A DNA stretch of 64,000 nucleotides, taken from positions 1-64,000 of the forward strand of contig JAOPZF010000120.1 of assembly GCA_025964255.1 (NCBI GenBank), in the 5' to 3' direction. The notes beneath the pieces were generated by a model, which was not told the DNA's origin, searched no databases, and was given only the letters and a program-made list of their open reading frames with translations. Below are positions 23,980 to 33,171 of the stretch, in pieces (within the stretch, counting starts at the first letter, position 1; each line of letters opens with the position of its first letter). Origin of the DNA: Solirubrobacterales bacterium (GTDB lineage: Bacteria > Actinomycetota > Thermoleophilia > Solirubrobacterales > 70-9). Both the position numbers and the translations under genes were made by a program.

Positions 23980-24567
23980 ATGGCGCCAACGACCAAAAAG
24001 CGGAAACGTCTCGAAACCACGCTGGCGGCGGCGGTCGCCCATCCGATCCGGAGCAAGTGCCTGGTGATCCTGGCCGAGCGCGTGGCGAGTCCGGCCGAAA
24101 TTGCGCGCCAGCTTCACCTCGACGTCAGCAAGGTCGGCTATCACGTGAGCGCGCTCTCCGATGCCCACCTGATCGAAGAAATCGGCAGTCGCCCCGTCCG
24201 TGGCGCCGTCGAGCACTTTTACCGTGCGGTCCAACTTCCGATTGTCGATAGCGACCAGATGGGCGCCTACACCGAGCAGGAGCGTCGGATCGTCGCCGAA
24301 AGCATCCTCTCGATCCACGCCGCCAATGCGGCCCATTCGCTTGAGGACGGTACTTATCTGGAGCGGCCCGACAGCCACCTCACCCGCCTCGCCTTCAACA
24401 TCGACGAGGAGGGTTGGGGTGAAGCCACCACCGCCTACCTGGAACTCTACGAGCGGATCTTCGAGATCCAGGAGGCCGCTGCGGCGCGGATGACGGACGG
24501 GGACGAGAAACCCTTCCGGGTCATCAGCTTCCAGAGCCTCTTCGAGATTCCGATGAAGCCTGAGTAG
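23980..24567 (+). CDS. Winged-helix (ArsR/HTH_20-like) transcriptional regulator
   Basis: 195 aa. The N-terminal domain HPIRSKCLVILAERVASPAEIARQL...VSKVGYHVSAL is a classic ArsR-type helix-turn-helix (no Cys metal site visible). The C-terminal half is helical (AYLELYERIFEIQEAAAARM), probably for dimerisation or ligand binding. A strong ribosome-binding site (GAGGAGGGG) precedes the ATG. This family is typically multicopy in soil actinobacteria. The adjacent decayed camelysin-like genes may have been its targets; that is inference. Confidence 0.85.
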   Translation: MAPTTKKRKRLETTLAAAVAHPIRSKCLVILAERVASPAEIARQLHLDVSKVGYHVSALSDAHLIEEIGSRPVRGAVEHFYRAVQLPIVDSDQMGAYTEQERRIVAESILSIHAANAAHSLEDGTYLERPDSHLTRLAFNIDEEGWGEATTAYLELYERIFEIQEAAAARMTDGDEKPFRVISFQSLFEIPMKPE

Positions 24568-24687
24568 ATCCTCACAGAATCGGCGGAATCCAAACGCCGT
24601 TCATACCCTTTTCTCAATCTCGCTGCCGATGCAGGAGCCGTAGTCAGACAGCGATGACGGTTGTGCGCCCTCGAAAAGGGTTGTGGA

Positions 24688-25167
24688 ATGAGCAACCGAT
24701 CGAAGGTTCTGCGCACGTTCCTGCGCTGGGCATAGTTGCCTGCATCGCGGGAGCAGGCGTGTTTTCAGCGTTCTCGAGCCAGACCGATAACCCCGGAACA
24801 TCATCACCGCGGGTACGGTGAAACTCGAAGACAACGACGGCGGTACCGCCCTCTACGCGATCACCGTCGCCAAACCCGGTGACACGAAAACGTCGTGCAT
24901 CAAGGTCAGCTACGTCGGCTCCCCGGCGTCGACGGTCAACACTGTTCACGCCGTCGACGATCGGCGAACTCGGTCCCTACGTCAACCTCAAAGTAGAAGC
25001 GGGCACGCAGGCAACCCTCCACCTTCCCGACCGGCCAGACCAAAATGGAAACGAACAACTCGGTCGTCTACAGGTTCACCGCAACGCTGTCCTCGAGCGC
25101 GCCCGAACCGGCGCAGGGCAAATCGACCGGCTCTCCCATCATCCGTTGGGAAGCTCAGAACCAGTAA
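24688..25167 (+). pseudogene. Decayed camelysin/TasA-like (SipW-type signal peptide) gene, copy 1
   Basis: Three frames read in turn give one coherent protein: MSNRSKVLRTF, then LGIVACIAGAGVFSAFSSQTD, then TAGTVKLEDNDGGTALYAI with KPGDTKTSCIKVSYVGS, then LFTPSTIGELGPYVNLKVEAG, then NNSVVYRFTATLSSS ending in IIRWEAQNQ and TAA at 25165. The order matches actinobacterial camelysin/TasA-like secreted proteins. Single-base losses are visible near 24723 and near 24798, with further shifts near 24950 and between about 25020 and 25040. A sequencing error would have to occur four times, so decay is more likely. Confidence 0.7.
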
Positions 25168-25665
25168 CTGTCTGAACACCCAGGTCGGATAACCGAGGCC
25201 CCCGAAGTAGCGAAGGAGGAGCGCACCTACGAATTCACCGCGACGCTCCCCGAAGCCGGTGAACCGCGCTTCCGGAAACGCGGCGCGGGGAGCTTCGACC
25301 ACCGTCGCCTACTCCTGGGTCGCGAGCGAAGTGACCGGGGAAGAATCCGAAGAAGGCGGGAAGAGGCCCGGCGACGAACTCAGTGCGCCGGAGAGCAAGG
25401 GCGGCGGCCAGAGCGAAGGCAACGGCGGCGTGCGCGGCGAAGTGCCGCTGCTCAAACTGACCCTGCCGAAGAGGCGTGGACGCCTCACCGCATGGACCAA
25501 CTGCACCATGTACGGCGCCTGCCGCATCCCCGCTCGATGCGCGCCTGGATGCGAGCGACCCCCGGGCCGGAGCGTCTCCGCGCCCGCCTCCGCTTCACCG
25601 CCGTCGCCCTCGACGGCGAGCGGGACGTGGTCCGCAAGGTGGACCGCCTCCGCCACCATCGCTGA
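25168..25665 (+). pseudogene. Decayed camelysin/TasA-like gene, copy 2 (C-terminal remnant)
   Basis: Only the distal part of a second, longer family member remains. It reads ERTYEFTATLPEAGE, then a shift to AARGASTTVAYSWVASEVTG, then an acidic/Gly linker, GEVPLLKLTLPKRRGRLTAWTNC, and after another shift RATPGPERLRARLRFTAVAL, ending RKVDRLRHHR with TGA at 25663. The N-terminal signal and first half are missing, consistent with a deletion that joined the ends of two tandem paralogs. Confidence 0.6.
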
Positions 25666-25694
25666 ATTTGTATCCAAAAACGATTGATCAACAA

Positions 25695-25723
25695 TTGAAC
25701 CTTGTGGTCAATCGATCTATCTT
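25695..25723 (+). promoter_or_regulatory. Sigma70-type promoter giving a leaderless transcript
   Basis: TTGAAC (25695-25700), 17-bp spacer, TATCTT (25718-25723). The next gene's ATG is at 25730, just where transcription would start, and there is no Shine-Dalgarno. The surrounding AT-rich segment also contains an imperfect inverted repeat GATTGATCA...TGGTCAATC (25683-25713). Confidence 0.65.
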
Positions 25724-25729
25724 TTGAAA

Positions 25730-27064
25730 ATGAAAAACCGTCCGCGAAGTTTCTCCCGTCTTGTCCCTCTACTCGTCGCGTTAGCCGCGCTCACCGGCCT
25801 GATCGTGGCGGTCGCCTCGGCAGACGCGACCACCGCGACCAGCCCGCCGATTGAACCGCTGACCCCCAGTGAGAACGCCGGCGTTCAAGCGAGCGCCGAA
25901 CCGCTCGCGGTCACCTTCACCTGTCCGGCCTTCGCCGCCGAAGAAGGCGAAGTGATCGAAGAACCTGAAGAAGAAGCGGTCGAAGAAACCCTCGAAGAAA
26001 GAAAAGAACGCGCGGAACGGGAACTGCAACAAATAAAAGAAGAAGAAGAAGGCGTTGTCTTCCCTGAAGAAGGAGTCGTTCCGCCGGTTGTCCTGCGCGA
26101 ACCGCCGGTCCTAGGCGGCGGCGAAGAATACGGCGTCCACTTCTCCACCTCCTTCACCACCGACAAATTCGGCCAGCTGGGCACCACCGGCTTCGGCGAA
26201 GCGGGCGAAGGCTCCTCGGAACCGATCAAAGGCTCCGCCGCCCAGTGCAGCTCGGAACTCGAACTGCCGACCAAACCGGTCCCCGCGGCGCTCTACGAAG
26301 GCCGCATCTACTGGCAGGTCTTCCGCGAATCGGCGTTCGGCGAAAACGGGGTCGAAGTCGGCCCGGTCCACTCGTTCATGGTCTTTCCCTTCATCGAACT
26401 ACCGGAACTCATCTTCCGCGAACAGATCTTCGCGGGGTACCTGACCAAGGTCGGCTTCGACTATGAAGCCGAACTCGGCGGCGCGGTCGTGCAGCTGCAG
26501 GAATGGGAAAACGGCGCCTGGAAAACGATTGCCGAAGCGCCCGGCAGCAACGGCGGCGAAAACGCCTTCTACGTGAAGCCGAAGAAGGCAGGGCGGCACG
26601 TGTTCCGGCCGCTGGTCCTCGGCGGCGCCCAGCCGCAGGGGCTCGAATCGGTGTCGAAGGTGGTCCGCAAGCCGACCAAGCAGCGCGTCACCAGCGCCGC
26701 CGACGACGGCAGCTACCTCGCCGCGAGCGGGAAAGAACGGGAAGAATGGCCGATCGAATTCAGCGTCGCGAGCAACGGGACGGTGCTCCGCAACCTGAAT
26801 GTCGAAGCCGAAACGACCTGTAAAGGCCCGACCAAAGCGCAGGACGTGAAGCTCGAAGTCCCCGCCCACCTGCGGAACGCGAAGATCGCGCCTGACGGCA
26901 CGGTCTTTGGCGTGACCAAATCCGCAGCGCCCGAAGAATGGACGGTGACGCTCACCGGCAGCATCTTCCAAGGACGCTTCCAGGGCGAACTGAAGACCAG
27001 CCACGCCAATTGCACCGGCTACCGGACAATCGACGCGGTGCTGCAGAAGCCGAAGAAGAAATAG
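25730..27064 (+). CDS. Secreted protein with Glu-rich linker, unknown function
   Basis: 444 aa. Signal peptide at residues about 1-31 (basic MKNRPRSFSR, then LVPLLVALAALTGLIVAVASA, cut here to its core LLVALAALTGLIVAV, cleavage after ASA). A Glu-rich, probably coiled segment follows at about 70-110, then beta-rich domains with Trp/Tyr patterns (YWQVFRESAFG, VQLQEWENGAWKTIAEAPG) typical of fibronectin/Ig-like extracellular repeats. Glutamate is almost always GAA in this gene although the genome is GC-rich. No enzymatic motif is seen. ATG 25730 is preferred over TTG 25724 because of promoter placement. Confidence 0.8.
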   Translation: MKNRPRSFSRLVPLLVALAALTGLIVAVASADATTATSPPIEPLTPSENAGVQASAEPLAVTFTCPAFAAEEGEVIEEPEEEAVEETLEERKERAERELQQIKEEEEGVVFPEEGVVPPVVLREPPVLGGGEEYGVHFSTSFTTDKFGQLGTTGFGEAGEGSSEPIKGSAAQCSSELELPTKPVPAALYEGRIYWQVFRESAFGENGVEVGPVHSFMVFPFIELPELIFREQIFAGYLTKVGFDYEAELGGAVVQLQEWENGAWKTIAEAPGSNGGENAFYVKPKKAGRHVFRPLVLGGAQPQGLESVSKVVRKPTKQRVTSAADDGSYLAASGKEREEWPIEFSVASNGTVLRNLNVEAETTCKGPTKAQDVKLEVPAHLRNAKIAPDGTVFGVTKSAAPEEWTVTLTGSIFQGRFQGELKTSHANCTGYRTIDAVLQKPKKK

Positions 27065-27114
27065 ACGCGTAGACACAAGCGGACGACTATCGCCGGCGGC
27101 TAGAGTCGCCGGCG

Positions 27115-27396
27115 ATGGTCCATGAATCGCTCGACTCCGCCCACGGCCTCTACGCGATCGGCGCGGTCGTCCTGATCCTCGGCATCATCGCCGCGGTCGC
27201 CGGCTCGCTGATCAAGCGGCGCCTCGACGAAGAGAATCGGGACGAGCGCTACGTCCGCGAACGGCGCGGCGAAGACGTCGTCGCGGTCGAGCCGCCGCGG
27301 ATCGCCAACCTCTTGCAGTACTCCGGTTTCGTGCTCGGAGCGATCGGGATCGTGGTCCTGATCATCGGCTGGACGGTCGCGCCAGGCAAGCCGTAG
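27115..27396 (+). CDS. Small two-helix membrane protein, unknown function
   Basis: 93 aa with two hydrophobic helices (AIGAVVLILGIIAAVAGSLI and SGFVLGAIGIVVLIIGWTVA) joined by a charged cytosolic loop (KRRLDEENRDERYVRERRGE). No recognised domain. It stands alone, 50 bp after the secreted-protein gene and 15 bp from the convergent hydrolase gene. Confidence 0.7.
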   Translation: MVHESLDSAHGLYAIGAVVLILGIIAAVAGSLIKRRLDEENRDERYVRERRGEDVVAVEPPRIANLLQYSGFVLGAIGIVVLIIGWTVAPGKP

Positions 27397-27411
27397 TCCC
27401 CGCCGAAGGAC

Positions 27412-28242
27412 CTAAGCGGCGGCGCTGGTCGTCGCCAGGATCGCCGCGGCGACCGCGTCCGGCTCGAGCGCCATCGGCGCGTGGGCGCAGTCGGGGACGA
27501 TCGTCACCTGGGCGCCGGGATGAAACCGCGCGAGGACCTCGGCATTACCCGGCGGCACCACGGTGTCGACGGAGCCGTGGACGACGGCGACCGGGATGCT
27601 GGGATCGGAGAGCGGGAGCGGGTCCGGACGCCCGTGCCACTCGCGAAGCGTTTCCTCCTGCATGAAGAGCACCCGCGCGGGGAGCTCGGCGCGCGCGGCG
27701 GCGACGATCTCGCCGAAGCGCTCGTCGGCTTCGGCGGCACGGTCGGGCGGGAAGAGCAGTGAGATCAGCCGCGTCGCCTGTTCGCGAGGCGTGCCCGAGT
27801 GGTCGACCAGTTCGCGGGCGACCTCAGGCGCGCCGTTGACGCAATCGGGCCCGCCGGTGTGGGTGGAGATCAGGCCGGCCGAGGTGATCCGATCGGGAAT
27901 GGCGCGGACCAGCGACTGGGCGACGAACCCGCCCATCGACCAACCGACCAGCGCCACTCGCTCGATCGCCAGTGCGTCGAGTAGGGCGGCCATGTCGGCG
28001 GTCATCCCCTCCACCCCGCCGACGGTGTCGTCGGTGGCGATCGGCGAGGCGCCGAGGCCGATGTTGTCGGGACAGATCACCCGGTGGTCCGCGGCAAGCA
28101 GTCCGAGGAAGGCCGGGTCCCAGTCCGCGCCGGTCGGCGCGTAGCCGTTGATCAGCAGGAGTGGCGGCCCGTCACCGAACGCCCGCCAGGCGATCTGACG
28201 CCCGGGCCGCACCTCGACCGTGCCGGCCCCCTCCCCGCTCAC
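27412..28242 (-). CDS. Alpha/beta hydrolase
   Basis: 276 aa, cytosolic. The oxyanion-hole region is LLINGYAPTGADW. The nucleophile elbow is GWSMGGFVAQ, the acid lies in HGSVDTVVPP and the catalytic His in PDCAHAPM. This is a complete Ser-Asp-His triad of the 3-oxoadipate enol-lactonase/esterase type; the substrate is not predictable. The start overlaps the dtd stop by 4 bases, so the two genes are co-transcribed. Confidence 0.9.
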   Translation of the reverse strand: MSGEGAGTVEVRPGRQIAWRAFGDGPPLLLINGYAPTGADWDPAFLGLLAADHRVICPDNIGLGASPIATDDTVGGVEGMTADMAALLDALAIERVALVGWSMGGFVAQSLVRAIPDRITSAGLISTHTGGPDCVNGAPEVARELVDHSGTPREQATRLISLLFPPDRAAEADERFGEIVAAARAELPARVLFMQEETLREWHGRPDPLPLSDPSIPVAVVHGSVDTVVPPGNAEVLARFHPGAQVTIVPDCAHAPMALEPDAVAAAILATTSAAA

Positions 28243-28679
28243 GCCTTCTCCTCGGGCGCCTCGACCTCGACCTCGACCGTCACCGGCCCGTCATTGATCA
28301 GCGCCACGCCCATGCAGGCGCCGAAGACCCCCTTCTTGGCGCCGGTCCTCTCGCAGAAGCGGTCGTACAGCGGCTCCGCGTCCTCGGGCCGGGCGGCCTT
28401 GATGTAGCTCGGCCGCGTGCCCTTGCGCGTGTCACCGTAGAGCGTGAACTGGCTGACGCAGAGGATCTCCCGCTCCGGCCCGAGCGGCTCGTTCATCTTC
28501 CCCTCGGCGTCATCGAAGATCCGCAGCGCCAGGACCTTTTCGGCGAGCCGGTCGCACTCGACCTCGGTGTCCCCAACCTTCACCCCGAGCAGCACCACCA
28601 TCCCCGCCTTGATCTGCGCGACCCGCGTCCCCTCGACGTCGACCGCCGCCTGGCTGCAACGTTGCACGAGCGCCCGCAT
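28239..28679 (-). CDS. dtd: D-aminoacyl-tRNA deacylase
   Basis: Removes D-amino acids wrongly attached to tRNA. 146 aa from ATG 28679 (MRALVQRCSQAAV), the normal family length; the frame extends upstream but only as an artefact. Signature motifs present are the SQFTLYGDTRKG strand-turn with RPSY following, and the C-terminal GVFGACMGVALINDGPVT, which corresponds to the conserved NxGPVT active-site motif. It is co-transcribed with the downstream hydrolase. Confidence 0.95.
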   Translation of the reverse strand: MRALVQRCSQAAVDVEGTRVAQIKAGMVVLLGVKVGDTEVECDRLAEKVLALRIFDDAEGKMNEPLGPEREILCVSQFTLYGDTRKGTRPSYIKAARPEDAEPLYDRFCERTGAKKGVFGACMGVALINDGPVTVEVEVEAPEEKA

Positions 28680-28740
28680 CGTCGCGCAGTCTAGGGACGC
28701 CGCGCGCCACCGTGATCGTCCAAACAAATAACTTTCACTC

Positions 28741-29730
28741 GTGGCCGGGGGGACCATCGAGATCGAGCGTGAGCGCTCCGCGCCCGAATTGGTCTCGACG
28801 ACCTTCTCGGTCTACCAACGCTTTCCACTCCTCTTCCTGATCCTCGCCGCGGGTGTCGTCGTGCCGTACGAGCTGATCGTCCTCGCGGTCACCGGGGCCG
28901 GCCCGCTTTCGCTTCGCGAAGTGAGCGGCACGACCAGCCTGATCCTGGACGTGATCGACATGTTCCTGATCGGACCGCTGATCTCGGCGCTTCACGTTCA
29001 CGCGGTTCAGGAGATCCGTGATGGCACTCAGCCGCGGCTCGCGTCGGTCGCCTCGAAGGCCGTGACTGTCCTGCCGGTCGTGATCGCCGCCGTCATCATC
29101 AGCTGGCTCGGGATCATCCTCGGCTTCGTCGCATTGATCGTGCCAGGCATCCTGCTGTCGCTGCGGTGGGCTGTAGTCGCGCAGTCGGCGGCGCTCGAGC
29201 GCGGTAGCTGGACCGACGCTCTGCGGCGGAGCTCCGAGCTGACGCGAAAGAACTACTGGCACGTATTCGGACTGCTCTTCCTGGTCGGAGTGATCAGCGC
29301 AGTAGTCACGTACGGGCTGGTAAGGGCCTTCGGTCACCCGTCAACGACGGTCGCCTCCTTCGTGGCGGGGACCGCGTTGCAGACCGTCGTCCGCTCCTTC
29401 ACCGCGCTCGCCACCGCCCTCCTCTACTTCGACCTGACGGCACGTAGTCGGACGATGGCCGGATCGGCGGCGGACGAGAAGGCGCCACCCGATCCCGAGT
29501 GGGACGTCCCGCCCACCGGCCACCCGCTCGACCCGAACAGCTGGTCCGACGAGGACCGGCCGCCGGGCTGGTACGTCGATCCGAACTCTCCCTGGGTCAT
29601 GCGCTACTGGGCGGCCGACGGCACACCGACCTGGAGTAAGCGCTCGACGAAGACTCCCCGCGACGTCTTGGCGAAATGGAAAAAGGACCCGGCAGCCGCA
29701 CGGCGCCGCGAAGAAGAAGATCGGGACTAG
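28741..29730 (+). CDS. Multi-pass membrane protein with C-terminal DUF2510 domain
   Basis: 329 aa. About six hydrophobic helices between residues 25 and 240 (for example LLFLILAAGVVVPYELIVLAV and the glycine-rich LGIILGFVALIVPGILLSL) resemble the DUF7544/GlpQ-membrane-domain group. A Pro-rich linker leads to DUF2510 (PPGWYVDPNSPWVMRYWAAD), a Trp-rich motif common in actinobacterial membrane proteins, and a basic tail. It starts at GTG 28741; a TAACTT box at 28729-28734 would make the message leaderless. It is divergent from dtd and its 3' end overlaps the next gene by 4 bases. Confidence 0.8.
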   Translation: MAGGTIEIERERSAPELVSTTFSVYQRFPLLFLILAAGVVVPYELIVLAVTGAGPLSLREVSGTTSLILDVIDMFLIGPLISALHVHAVQEIRDGTQPRLASVASKAVTVLPVVIAAVIISWLGIILGFVALIVPGILLSLRWAVVAQSAALERGSWTDALRRSSELTRKNYWHVFGLLFLVGVISAVVTYGLVRAFGHPSTTVASFVAGTALQTVVRSFTALATALLYFDLTARSRTMAGSAADEKAPPDPEWDVPPTGHPLDPNSWSDEDRPPGWYVDPNSPWVMRYWAADGTPTWSKRSTKTPRDVLAKWKKDPAAARRREEEDRD

Positions 29731-30899
29731 GGACGCTTCGGGCGCGACTGCGGAGCCTGGTGCTTCGCCTTGTGGCGCCCGTGCCGCGGTTTCGGTTTGG
29801 CCTTGTGGCGCTTCACGCAGCGCTGCTTGCCGTGGACCTTGCGCTTGACGAAGTTGCGCTTGCACTTCAGCGGCTTCTTCGCGACCGGCGGGGGGATCGG
29901 GGTCGCCGGCGCCGGCAGGGCGGTGAGGGATGCGTCGATGTTGTTGACGATCGCCGGCGGAGTGATCTCGATCAGCGCGGCGGAGGCGAAGGTCGATTGG
30001 CCTCCCCACCATTGGGTCGGAAAGGAGTTGGGGCCTTCGGTGCCGGACGGTTCGGGCGAGAAGACGACCTTGTAAGACCCAGGCCAGACGCGCATGAACC
30101 GGTAGGCGCCGGAGCTCGGAGTGTGGACACACCCCAATGGAATCGGCGAGGCCGCCATCGTGACGCAGACCTGAACTCCGCCAAGCGGAGCGCCGGTCGC
30201 GGCCAGGCGGACGGTCCCGGCGATCTGGCCGCCCGGTCCGAGCGCAGCGTTCACCGTCTTGTCTTCTCCGGAAAAGACTTCGAAGGCGCCGCCGGAATAC
30301 GCTTCGGAAACCACGTCGACCACCGCGTCCTGAGCGTAGAAATAGAGGTTCCAGACGCCTCCTGCCAGACCGTCGATGACGTATTCGCCGGCCGCGTCGC
30401 TCCTCGCGCATCGTTCGATTTCGCCTGAGGTCGCGCATGCTTCGACTTCGCCGACCGGCAGCCCCGTCGCCGATGCGGCGACGATTCCTCTGATCGTGGC
30501 GCCCGGGACGAGCGTGGCGTCGACGCCACCCCTAGTTTCGCCGCCGGTCACGGACAGCGGCTCCGCTTGGTTCCAGGTCGGCGCGTTATGCCAAAACTGC
30601 GTTACGAAATTGCCGATCGGCCAGAAGCCGACCTGGTACTTACCTTCCGGCAAATTGGGGACTACATAGGGCCCGCCGTCGGGCAACGGGACGCATTCGT
30701 AACTGCTTTCGTCGACCGCCCTGGCGCAAACTTCCATTTCGCCGATCGGTTTGCCGTCTTCTGCGCTCACCGTGCCGGCGATGCTCCCGGTTTCGCCTTC
30801 GGCTGCCATCGCACTCGCAGGCAGCGCAAGCAATAGCACGCTGAGCAGGAGCGGGAGGAAAAATCGCCGGAAATTGGCACAATCGGGTCGACCCTTCAT
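29727..30899 (-). CDS. Secreted protein with three CarboxypepD_reg-like beta-sandwich repeats
   Basis: 390 aa. Signal peptide at about 1-33 (FLPLLLSVLLLALPASAMA). Three repeats follow, beginning GSIAGTVSAEDGKPIGEMEV, ATIRGIVAASATGLPVGEVE and GQIAGTVRLAATGAPLGGVQ, each with a Tyr-x-pattern ending like GEYVIDGLAGG. These are carboxypeptidase-regulatory-like folds of extracellular proteins. The C-terminus is a basic tail with CKRNFVKRKVHGKQRCVK, a pattern seen at the end of surface proteins in this bacterial group. Glutamate codons are GAA throughout. There are no catalytic residues; an adhesive or structural role is possible. Confidence 0.8.
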   Translation of the reverse strand: MKGRPDCANFRRFFLPLLLSVLLLALPASAMAAEGETGSIAGTVSAEDGKPIGEMEVCARAVDESSYECVPLPDGGPYVVPNLPEGKYQVGFWPIGNFVTQFWHNAPTWNQAEPLSVTGGETRGGVDATLVPGATIRGIVAASATGLPVGEVEACATSGEIERCARSDAAGEYVIDGLAGGVWNLYFYAQDAVVDVVSEAYSGGAFEVFSGEDKTVNAALGPGGQIAGTVRLAATGAPLGGVQVCVTMAASPIPLGCVHTPSSGAYRFMRVWPGSYKVVFSPEPSGTEGPNSFPTQWWGGQSTFASAALIEITPPAIVNNIDASLTALPAPATPIPPPVAKKPLKCKRNFVKRKVHGKQRCVKRHKAKPKPRHGRHKAKHQAPQSRPKRP

Positions 30900-30958
30900 C
30901 GAGCGAGTATAGGTACGTACCTTGACCGCCTAGACGGATTAACGGCTAGAGAAACGGG

Positions 30959-31828
30959 TCAGCCGAAGAACTCGAGCGCGCGCTTGGCGACCAGGTCCGG
31001 TTTCTCGTCGGCGATGAAGTGGCCGCAGCCGGGGACCAGCTCGACCTGCATGTCGTCGGCGTGGTGTTGGTAGCCGGCGAGGAACTGGGGACGCAGGGCG
31101 GTGTCGTCGGTGCCGAAGAGGAGCCGGGTGGGGACGGTGAGACGGTCGTGGGCGTAGCGGCCGCGGAGGATCGCGGGCGACTCGTGGAGTTGGAAGACCC
31201 GGTACATCTGGACGCAGGCCCGGGCGCGGTCGGGCTCGGCCAGGTTGTCGGCGAAGGAACGGAGGGTCGCCTCGTCCCAGTTGCCGCGGACGGTCGAGCC
31301 GCCGACGAGGACTTTGGGCACGAGCTTGCCGCTGGTGTGGGCGCGGTAGCCGATCAACGGTGCGGCGATCACCAACTGGTACCAGAAGCGCCAGATCTGG
31401 GGGACCGCTGCGCGGAGGTCCACCCATGGGGTGAGGATGTTCAGTGACAGGTACTGCGAGAAGCGCTCGGGCGCTCGCAGGCACAAGAGGAAGCCGATCC
31501 AGCCGCCCCAGTCGTGGCCGACCAGCTTCACCCGCTGAAGGTCGAGCGCATCGAGCACGGCGAGGATGTCGGTGGCCAGGTTCTCCTTCTCGTAGCCGTC
31601 GCGCGGCGCGTCCGACCAGCCGAAGCCGCGCAGGTCGATCGCGATCGCCCGGTACCCCGCCACCGCCAACCGCGGCATCAGGTCACGCCACTCGTACCAG
31701 TGCTGTGGCCAGCCGTGCAGGCAGAGGACGACATCGTCGCCCTCCCCCGCTTCGGCTACGTGGAACCGCAGGCCACGCGCCTCGACCCAGCGGTGGCGGA
31801 CGCCGTCTACTACCGGCGGCTCCGCCAC
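30959..31828 (-). CDS. Alpha/beta hydrolase, epoxide-hydrolase/haloalkane-dehalogenase type
   Basis: 289 aa. HGWPQHWYEWR is the typical HGxP oxyanion motif of epoxide hydrolases. The nucleophile is Asp in GHDWGGWIGFLL, and the catalytic His lies in VPGCGHFIADEKP near the C-terminus. The fold is cytosolic. An aspartate nucleophile separates it from the serine hydrolase at 27412. It lies 28 bases after thrC on the same strand. Confidence 0.88.
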   Translation of the reverse strand: MAEPPVVDGVRHRWVEARGLRFHVAEAGEGDDVVLCLHGWPQHWYEWRDLMPRLAVAGYRAIAIDLRGFGWSDAPRDGYEKENLATDILAVLDALDLQRVKLVGHDWGGWIGFLLCLRAPERFSQYLSLNILTPWVDLRAAVPQIWRFWYQLVIAAPLIGYRAHTSGKLVPKVLVGGSTVRGNWDEATLRSFADNLAEPDRARACVQMYRVFQLHESPAILRGRYAHDRLTVPTRLLFGTDDTALRPQFLAGYQHHADDMQVELVPGCGHFIADEKPDLVAKRALEFFG

Positions 31829-31856
31829 GCGCCAGGCCCCCGCGCCGTCGCTCTGT

Positions 31857-33164
31857 CTAGGCGACGGTCGTCGCGGTGCGGCGGAACTCTTCGAGCTGCT
31901 CGCCCATCGAATCGAGGTTGCAGGCGACCATTTCCGGCCAGGCCTTGTCCGGGTGGTCGGCGATCGTCTTCAGGCCGTTGCCGGAGATCACCGCGACGAC
32001 CGTCTCGTCCGGGGCGATCTTGCCCTGGGCAGCGAGCTGGCCGACCGTGGCGATCGTGGTGCCGCCGGCGGGCTCGGTGAGGATGCCCTCGGTGGCGCCG
32101 AGCAGGTCGATCGCCTCCCAGATCTCCGGGTCCGACGGCGTCGCCGCCGAGCCGCCGCGGGTGCGGACGGCATCGACGACCAGCGGGCCGTCACCGGGCG
32201 AGCCGATCGCCAACGAGTGGGCGGCGGTGTCCGGGGTCTGCGGCTCGATCTCGCCGCCCTCGAGGATCGCCGTGGCGATCGGGTCACAACCGCCCGCTTG
32301 GGCGATGTTGATCCGGCTGCCCGAGGTCTCGGCGAGGCCGACGATTTCCAGCTCGTTGAGCCCCTTGTGGACGCGCGAGGAGAGCGTGCCGCCGGCGGCC
32401 GGGATCACCCAGTGGTCGGGCGAGGTCCAGCCGAGCTCCTCGACGACCTCGAAGGCCATCGTCTTCGCCCCCTCGGCGTAGAACGGACGCAGGGTGATGT
32501 TGGCGAACTCGATCCCGCTCGCCAGCGAGAGCTCACGACAGGCGCGGTTGGCCTGGTCGTAATTGCCGTCGAGCTGACAGACCTGGGCGCCGAGGGCGCG
32601 ACAGGCTTTCGCCTTCCCCTTCTCCATGTTGCCGGGGTAGAAGACGTAGGCGGTGGCGCCGGCCTTGGCGGCGAGCGCCGCGACCGCGGTCCCGACGTTG
32701 CCGGTCGACACGCAGCCGATCTCGTCTTTGCCCAGCTCCAGCAGACGGGCGATCGACATGCTGACGACGCGGTCCTTGTAGGAGAGCGACGGGCGGTTGG
32801 TCGAGTCGTCCTTCAGATACAGGTTCTTCAGGCCGAACTCGGCGCCGAGCCGGTCGGCCTTGATCAGCGGCGTTTTGCCGGCGAACTGGCCGACCCGCGC
32901 CTGGGCGTCCGCCGATGTGATCGGCAGCAGCTCCTCGAAGCGCCAGATGTTCCAAGGACGACCCTCGAGGCCACGCTCGGCGATCGCCGCGGTGGCGCGC
33001 TCATAGTCGTAATCGATGTCGAGGCCGTCGCCGCAGGCCGGGCACTTGAAGGCCCGCTCTTCCAATGGGGCACGGTAGCCACAGTCCCGGCAGACGAGTT
33101 CCGTCGCGCAGGAACTGGTTCGACGGCCGATAGGCCCCCCCAGACGCTGCGTGTCGTTGCTCAT
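31857..33164 (-). CDS. thrC: Threonine synthase with N-terminal zinc ribbon
   Basis: PLP enzyme converting O-phosphohomoserine to threonine. 435 aa. Residues about 20-50 hold CRDCGYRAPLEERAFKCPAC, a CxxC...CxxC zinc ribbon found in some thrC proteins. The PLP lysine lies in SLSYKDRVVS, and the phosphate loop region in STGNVGTAVAALAAKAG. PAAGGTLSS and ISGNGLKT complete the pattern. A clear AAGGAGG ribosome-binding site sits 7 bases before ATG 33164 and is directly abutted by a compact structured leader, suggesting regulation at translation initiation. An upstream promoter is listed separately. Confidence 0.92.
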   Translation of the reverse strand: MSNDTQRLGGPIGRRTSSCATELVCRDCGYRAPLEERAFKCPACGDGLDIDYDYERATAAIAERGLEGRPWNIWRFEELLPITSADAQARVGQFAGKTPLIKADRLGAEFGLKNLYLKDDSTNRPSLSYKDRVVSMSIARLLELGKDEIGCVSTGNVGTAVAALAAKAGATAYVFYPGNMEKGKAKACRALGAQVCQLDGNYDQANRACRELSLASGIEFANITLRPFYAEGAKTMAFEVVEELGWTSPDHWVIPAAGGTLSSRVHKGLNELEIVGLAETSGSRINIAQAGGCDPIATAILEGGEIEPQTPDTAAHSLAIGSPGDGPLVVDAVRTRGGSAATPSDPEIWEAIDLLGATEGILTEPAGGTTIATVGQLAAQGKIAPDETVVAVISGNGLKTIADHPDKAWPEMVACNLDSMGEQLEEFRRTATTVA

Positions 33165-33171
33165 CTAACTT

